Shown: piece after piece, positions 6,171 through 9,487 of the stretch
Layout of the letters: the number at the start of each line of letters is the position of its first letter
Numbering within the stretch: the stretch's first letter is position 1
Assembly: GCA_947454695.1 (NCBI GenBank)
Contig: CANGMW010000086.1
Location: 1-9,487, forward strand
DNA from: Comamonadaceae bacterium
GTDB lineage: Bacteria; Pseudomonadota; Gammaproteobacteria; Burkholderiales; Burkholderiaceae_C
Direction of reading: 5' to 3'
DNA: 9,487 nt
The notes under the pieces: generated by a model
What the model saw: only the letters and a program-made list of their open reading frames with translations
The model's database searches: none
Told to the model about the DNA's origin: nothing
Position numbers and translations under genes: made by a program

Positions 6171-7100
6171 TCAGGCCCGGTCCGCCACACGTTCACCCAA
6201 AAGCCCGGAGGGGCGCAAGGTGAGCACCACAATGAGCACGATGAAGGCAAAGATGTCGGCATAGTGGCTGCCCAGCACGCCGCCGGTCAGCTCGCCGATG
6301 TAGCCTGCACCGATCGATTCAATCAAGCCCAGCAAAATGCCACCCAGCACCGCGCCGCCCAGGTTGCCAATCCCTCCGAAAACCGCAGCGGTGAAGGCCT
6401 TGAGGCCCGGCAAAAAGCCCATGCTGTGTTGCACGGTGCCGTAGTTGGCCGCCCACATCACACCCGCGATGGCCGCCAGCACAGCGCCTAAAGCGAAAGT
6501 GGCGGAAATCACCCGGTCCGGGTTCACGCCCATGAGCGCGGCCACGCGCGGGTTCTCGGCGGTGGCGCGCATGGCGCGACCCAAGCGCGTGGCGTGCACC
6601 AGCCACATCAACAGGCTCAGGCACACCGCGGTCAGTCCCAAAATTAAAATTTGCGTGGGGGTGATGGTGGCACCACCCAGGTGGATGGGCGTATTGGGCA
6701 GCAAGGTGGGGTAGGGCTTGTAGTGCGGCTTCCAGATGATCATGGCCAGCGTTTGCAAGAGGATGGACATGCCTATGGCGGTGATCAAGGGCGCCAGCTT
6801 GGGGCTGTTGCGCAAAGGGCGGTAAGCCACTTTTTCGATCGCCACATTGAGCACGGCGCAAACCACGCAGGCGATCAGCAGTGACAGCAGCAAAATCAGC
6901 CAGCCCGGTGCGTCGGGGGTGGCGGTTTGCATGAGGCCAATGACCGTCCAGCTGGTCATCGCGCCCACCATCAGCACTTCGCCATGGGCGAAGTTAATCA
7001 GGTTGATGATGCCGTACACCATGGTGTAGCCCAGCGCCACCAAAGCGTACATGCTGCCCAACACCAGGCCGTTGATGATTTGCTGCAGCAGGGTGTCCAT
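6171..7100 (-). CDS. livH: Branched-chain amino acid-type ABC transporter permease LivH
   Basis: A 309-residue polytopic permease of normal LivH length. It begins with the family-typical QQIINGLVLGSMYALVALG (6-24) and MVYGIINLINFAHGEV (27-42). The coupling loop GRAMRATAENPRVAALMGVN (174-193) and the late FGGIGNLGGAVLGG (241-254) are characteristic. It would form the membrane channel with LivM for branched-chain amino acids, or for amides or short-chain carboxylates as in some relatives. The ATG shares one base with the rarA stop (TGATG) and has no clear Shine-Dalgarno site, so translation probably depends on ribosomes finishing rarA. No LivJ/LivK-type binding-protein gene precedes or follows it in this window. 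Confidence 0.95.
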   Translation of the reverse strand: MDTLLQQIINGLVLGSMYALVALGYTMVYGIINLINFAHGEVLMVGAMTSWTVIGLMQTATPDAPGWLILLLSLLIACVVCAVLNVAIEKVAYRPLRNSPKLAPLITAIGMSILLQTLAMIIWKPHYKPYPTLLPNTPIHLGGATITPTQILILGLTAVCLSLLMWLVHATRLGRAMRATAENPRVAALMGVNPDRVISATFALGAVLAAIAGVMWAANYGTVQHSMGFLPGLKAFTAAVFGGIGNLGGAVLGGILLGLIESIGAGYIGELTGGVLGSHYADIFAFIVLIVVLTLRPSGLLGERVADRA

Positions 7101-8398
7101 CAGGTCGATTTTTTGTTTTGGTTGAGCGAGCGCAGTGTACGCATTTTTTCTGCGATTTTGATTTCAAGTCCCCGCTCCACTGGCTGGTAAAAACCCGGCT
7201 CGGTCATGCCCTCGGGCAAGTAGTGCTCGCCGGCGGCAAAGGCGTCGGCTTCGTTGTGCGCGTAGCGGTAGCCCTTGCCGTAGTCCAGATCTTTCATCAG
7301 CTTGGTGGGGGCGTTGCGCAGGTGCATGGGCACCGGGCGGGTCCCGTCTTTTTGGATGAAGGCCTTGACCGCGTTGAACGCTTTGTAGACCGCGTTGGAT
7401 TTGGGCGCCACAGCCAGGTACACCACGCACTCGGCCAGCGCCAGTTCACCCTCGGGCGAGCCCAGGCGTTCATAGACCTCGGCGGCGTCCAGCGCTAAAC
7501 GCAAAGCGCGCGGGTCGGCCAGGCCGATGTCTTCGCTGGCCATGCGGATCAGGCGGCGTGCCATGTAGCGCGGGTCCGCCCCGCCGTCGAGCATGCGCAT
7601 GAACCAGTAAAGCGAGGCATCCGGGTCACTGCCGCGCACCGATTTGTGCAAGGCACTGATGGTGTCGTAGAACTGCTCGCCGCCTTTGTCATAGCGACGC
7701 AGCCGCTCGCCCAACACTTTGAGCAGCCACGCGTCGCTGATGTCTTCGCGCCGGTCTTGCTTGGCAGCAACAGCCAGCGTCTCCAGCGTGTTGAGCAGGC
7801 GGCGGGCATCGCCATCGGCGTAGGCGATCAGCCGATCAATGGCATCGTCGTCAGCAGGTGGGATGGCGTCAATAGCCAAAGCGCGCTTCACGATCTGCTT
7901 CAGATCGGCTTCACTCAAGGACTGCAGCACATACACCGCGGCGCGTGAGAGCAACGCGGAGTTGACTTCAAACGAGGGGTTTTCGGTGGTGGCGCCGATG
8001 AAGGTGAACAAGCCGCTTTCCACATGGGGCAAAAACGCGTCCTGCTGGCTTTTGTTAAAGCGGTGCACCTCGTCGACAAACACAATCGTGCGGCGTGCCT
8101 GGCTCAAAGCAACTTGGGCCTGCTCCACCGCTTCGCGGATGTCTTTGACGCCCCCGAGCACCGCGCTGATGGTGATGAACTGGGCGTCAAACGCATTGGC
8201 CATGAGACGCGCAATGGTGGTTTTGCCGGTGCCCGGTGGCCCCCACAAAATGCAACTGTGCGGTTGGCCTGATTCAAAGGCGATGCGCAGCGGCATGCCT
8301 TCGCCCAGCAACTGCTGTTGACCGATCACCTCACCCAGCGTGGCAGGTCGCAAGCGTTCGGCCAGAGGCGGCAGGTGGCTGATGGCGGGGCGGGTCAT
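7100..8398 (-). CDS. rarA: Replication-associated recombination protein A (AAA+ ATPase, MgsA/WRNIP1 family)
   Basis: A 432-residue AAA+ ATPase, close to the roughly 447 residues of E. coli RarA. Motifs seen are the N-terminal LAERLRPATLGEVIGQ (12-27), Walker A GPPGTGKT (53-60), Walker B IVFVDEVHRF (105-114), sensor 1 IGATTENPSF (134-143) and the arginine-finger region SRA (151-153). The C-terminal half carries the RarA tetramerisation region, with HKSVRGSDPDASLYWFMRML and ASEDIGLADPRAL. RarA acts at stalled replication forks and single-stranded gaps with SSB. ATG 8398 is the first possible ATG, since an in-frame TAG lies four codons upstream; it has no Shine-Dalgarno site. The usual neighbours lolA and serS are absent. 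Instead the stop codon overlaps livH by one base. Confidence 0.96.
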   Translation of the reverse strand: MTRPAISHLPPLAERLRPATLGEVIGQQQLLGEGMPLRIAFESGQPHSCILWGPPGTGKTTIARLMANAFDAQFITISAVLGGVKDIREAVEQAQVALSQARRTIVFVDEVHRFNKSQQDAFLPHVESGLFTFIGATTENPSFEVNSALLSRAAVYVLQSLSEADLKQIVKRALAIDAIPPADDDAIDRLIAYADGDARRLLNTLETLAVAAKQDRREDISDAWLLKVLGERLRRYDKGGEQFYDTISALHKSVRGSDPDASLYWFMRMLDGGADPRYMARRLIRMASEDIGLADPRALRLALDAAEVYERLGSPEGELALAECVVYLAVAPKSNAVYKAFNAVKAFIQKDGTRPVPMHLRNAPTKLMKDLDYGKGYRYAHNEADAFAAGEHYLPEGMTEPGFYQPVERGLEIKIAEKMRTLRSLNQNKKST

Positions 8399-8470
8399 GG
8401 CTTGATTCTATGGTGAGCTGGCGCGCGCGTGCCCTGACAGCGCAGTCAAATCGTCCACAATCGACTGATC
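8399..8470. promoter_or_regulatory. Divergent rarA / ATP-grasp promoter region
   Basis: This 72-bp gap must hold the promoters of both flanking genes. On the plus strand CTGACA (8434-8439), a 16-bp spacer and CACAAT (8456-8461) form a moderate sigma70-like pair whose start site would fall within a few bases of ATG 8471. On the minus strand TAGAAT (8405-8410) lies only six bases before the rarA ATG and has no matching -35. Neither gene has a Shine-Dalgarno site, so both messages might have very short or no leaders. These are inferences from hexamer matches alone. Confidence 0.35.
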
Positions 8471-9346
8471 ATGATTCGTGTTGTCATCATCGGTAAGGGC
8501 TTTTCTGATTGGCACCAGGCCATTTTTCCTGGAGCACCTGTGTGGGCCGGTTTGCAAAAGGTGGGCGACGTGCTGCAGATACCGGCAGCAAGCCATTGGA
8601 CGGACTTGCCCGCTGCCGGACCGCAGGACCGTACCGTGGTGATTCCCCTCATGGAACACGATGTGCGGGATTGCATCCGAAATCCTGAACTCCGGCCCAT
8701 GGCGCTGTTACCCACTGAACTGGCCTTGTTGACGCTGCATGACAAAGCGAATTTCGCCCGCCACATGCTGGCCCAGGGATTGGGCGAGTACCAGCCTGAG
8801 GTTTACCGCCACACCCATGAGCTGAAATTTCCCGTGGCACTCAAACGAACCCGGCTGAACGCAGGCGTCGGCATTGCGCGGGTGGACAATTTGGCGCAAT
8901 TTTCAAGATTGCGAACGCTGCCGCAATTTGCGGGACACAGTGTCCTGGCCTGTGAGTGGATTGAAGGGCGTGTCGAATACGTCACCCACGCGGTGGTGGT
9001 GCAGGGGCGTATCCGTTGGCATCAGAGTTTCGAATATGGCTTAGAGCCGGGGCAGATCTTGCGTCGGGGCAGTTCGGTTCGTAATATCCGCCCCGTCCAA
9101 GTGTCTGCACACGCCTTGCGCGTGTTTGAAGCTGCACTTTTGCCACTGAACTACAACGGGATGTGCAACATCGACTTCAAACTCACGCCGCAAGGCCGCT
9201 TGAAGATCTTCGAAATCAATCCAAGGTTAGGCGGCTCCTTATTGCGCGCGGAATACACAGAGCTTTTAACAAAGGCTTTGAGGACTTTGCTCGACCCCGG
9301 TTTGTACCCGGCACAGCACCGCCCATCGACGACGCTCGCAGGGTGA
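8471..9346 (+). CDS. ATP-grasp domain protein of unknown specificity
   Basis: A 291-residue protein with a recognisable ATP-grasp fold. The segment TLHDKANFARHMLAQGLGEYQPEVY (88-112) is the usual linker entering the domain, VALKRTRLNAGVGIARV (122-138) provides the ATP-binding lysine and glycine-rich loop, and CEWIEGRVEYVTHAVV (161-176) resembles the conserved E-x-I-x-G-x-E-Y strand. CNIDFKLTPQGRLKIFEINPRLGGSL (232-257) holds the Mg-ATP ligands D235, E248 and N250. Such enzymes activate a carboxylate as acyl phosphate and join it to an amine or thiol. Residues 1-80 form a pre-ATP-grasp region that I cannot match to a known substrate domain. No biosynthetic partner lies nearby; the neighbours are rarA (divergent) and hemC (46 bp downstream, same strand). 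Family confidence is good, function unknown. Confidence 0.85.
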   Translation: MIRVVIIGKGFSDWHQAIFPGAPVWAGLQKVGDVLQIPAASHWTDLPAAGPQDRTVVIPLMEHDVRDCIRNPELRPMALLPTELALLTLHDKANFARHMLAQGLGEYQPEVYRHTHELKFPVALKRTRLNAGVGIARVDNLAQFSRLRTLPQFAGHSVLACEWIEGRVEYVTHAVVVQGRIRWHQSFEYGLEPGQILRRGSSVRNIRPVQVSAHALRVFEAALLPLNYNGMCNIDFKLTPQGRLKIFEINPRLGGSLLRAEYTELLTKALRTLLDPGLYPAQHRPSTTLAG

Positions 9347-9392
9347 CGTGCTAGCATGACGCATCCTGAATGACCTTTGCGCGGTACCCCAA

Positions 9393-9487
9393 TTGAGCAC
9401 ACTGAACAAGCCTTTGAAACTGACCATTGCCACGCGTGAAAGCCGCCTGGCCTTGTGGCAAGCCGAACACGTCAAAGCCCTGCTCGA
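9393..9487 (+). CDS. hemC: Hydroxymethylbilane synthase (porphobilinogen deaminase), N-terminus only
   Basis: Only about 31 codons are present before the right edge. LTIATRESRLALWQAEHVKALL is the conserved N-terminal strand and helix of HemC, the enzyme that condenses four porphobilinogen molecules into hydroxymethylbilane in heme and tetrapyrrole synthesis. The frame contains no ATG between its upstream stop (TGA, 9357-9359) and this motif. TTG at 9393, giving an STLNKPLK leader, is therefore the most likely start; a CTG at 9366 is an alternative. No Shine-Dalgarno site is evident. The preceding 46 bp after the ATP-grasp stop (9347-9392) show no terminator, so co-transcription with the ATP-grasp gene is possible. 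Confidence 0.88.
   Translation, partial: MSTLNKPLKLTIATRESRLALWQAEHVKALL

Noticed and set aside
5633..6223. 196-codon plus-strand open frame opposite livM
   Set aside because: Composition is Gln/His/Ala-rich, as produced by reading the complement of membrane-protein codons; livM on the other strand explains the region fully.
1926..7100. The Bug protein as the missing binding protein of the Liv transporter
   Set aside because: Bug/TctC proteins serve TctAB-type secondary transporters and belong to a different family from LivJ/LivK; the gene is on the opposite strand with pal between.
8926..8952. Two small adjacent palindromes (CGCAATTTGCG and GGACACAGTGTCC)
   Set aside because: Arms of 5 and 6 bp inside the ATP-grasp coding sequence; too short to stand out from chance.

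Overview
The window is GC-rich, tightly packed bacterial DNA. Its gene content (a Bug-family periplasmic binding protein, a Liv-type ABC transporter, Pal, RarA, HemC) and the look of the proteins point to a betaproteobacterium, most likely Burkholderiales/Comamonadaceae (Limnohabitans- or Rhodoferax-like). This placement is an inference from protein families; no marker gene fixes it. No tRNA, rRNA, insertion sequence, integrase or CRISPR array is visible, and it reads as ordinary chromosome.

Layout, left to right. (1) 1-785, minus strand: a Rossmann-fold SDR/epimerase-like protein whose C-terminus is cut by the left edge. (2) 830-2900, plus strand: a two-gene unit, divergent from (1), of a ferredoxin-NAD(P)H reductase (2Fe-2S + FAD + NAD domains) and, 10 bp later, a Bug/TctC-type solute-binding protein. 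The 3' end of the second gene holds a perfect 16-bp inverted repeat with a 3-nt loop, the most unusual structure in the window. (3) 2917-3423, minus strand: a Pal-type OmpA-like lipoprotein, convergent with (2). (4) 3523-8398, minus strand: five tightly coupled genes transcribed rarA > livH > livM > livG > livF, with junctions of 1-bp overlap, 1-bp gap, 4-bp overlap and 4-bp overlap. (5) 8471-9346, plus strand: an unassigned ATP-grasp enzyme, divergent from rarA. (6) From 9393, plus strand: the start of hemC, cut by the right edge.

How the genes work together. LivHMGF make the two permeases and two ATPases of an inner-membrane importer for branched-chain amino acids or a related amide or carboxylate, but no LivJ/LivK-type binding protein is encoded here. 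The only binding protein present is of the Bug family, which normally serves TctAB-type transporters, not ABC importers. RarA, a replication-fork AAA+ ATPase, sits at the head of the liv cluster and is probably co-transcribed. Pal lies apart from any tolB or cpoB gene.

No clearly new multi-gene system is evident. The items most worth a second look are the long perfect hairpin inside the Bug gene, the uncharacterised ATP-grasp protein, the binding-protein-less liv cluster led by rarA, and the divergent rarA/ATP-grasp spacer, where both starts lack Shine-Dalgarno sites and have -10-like hexamers 6-9 nt upstream.
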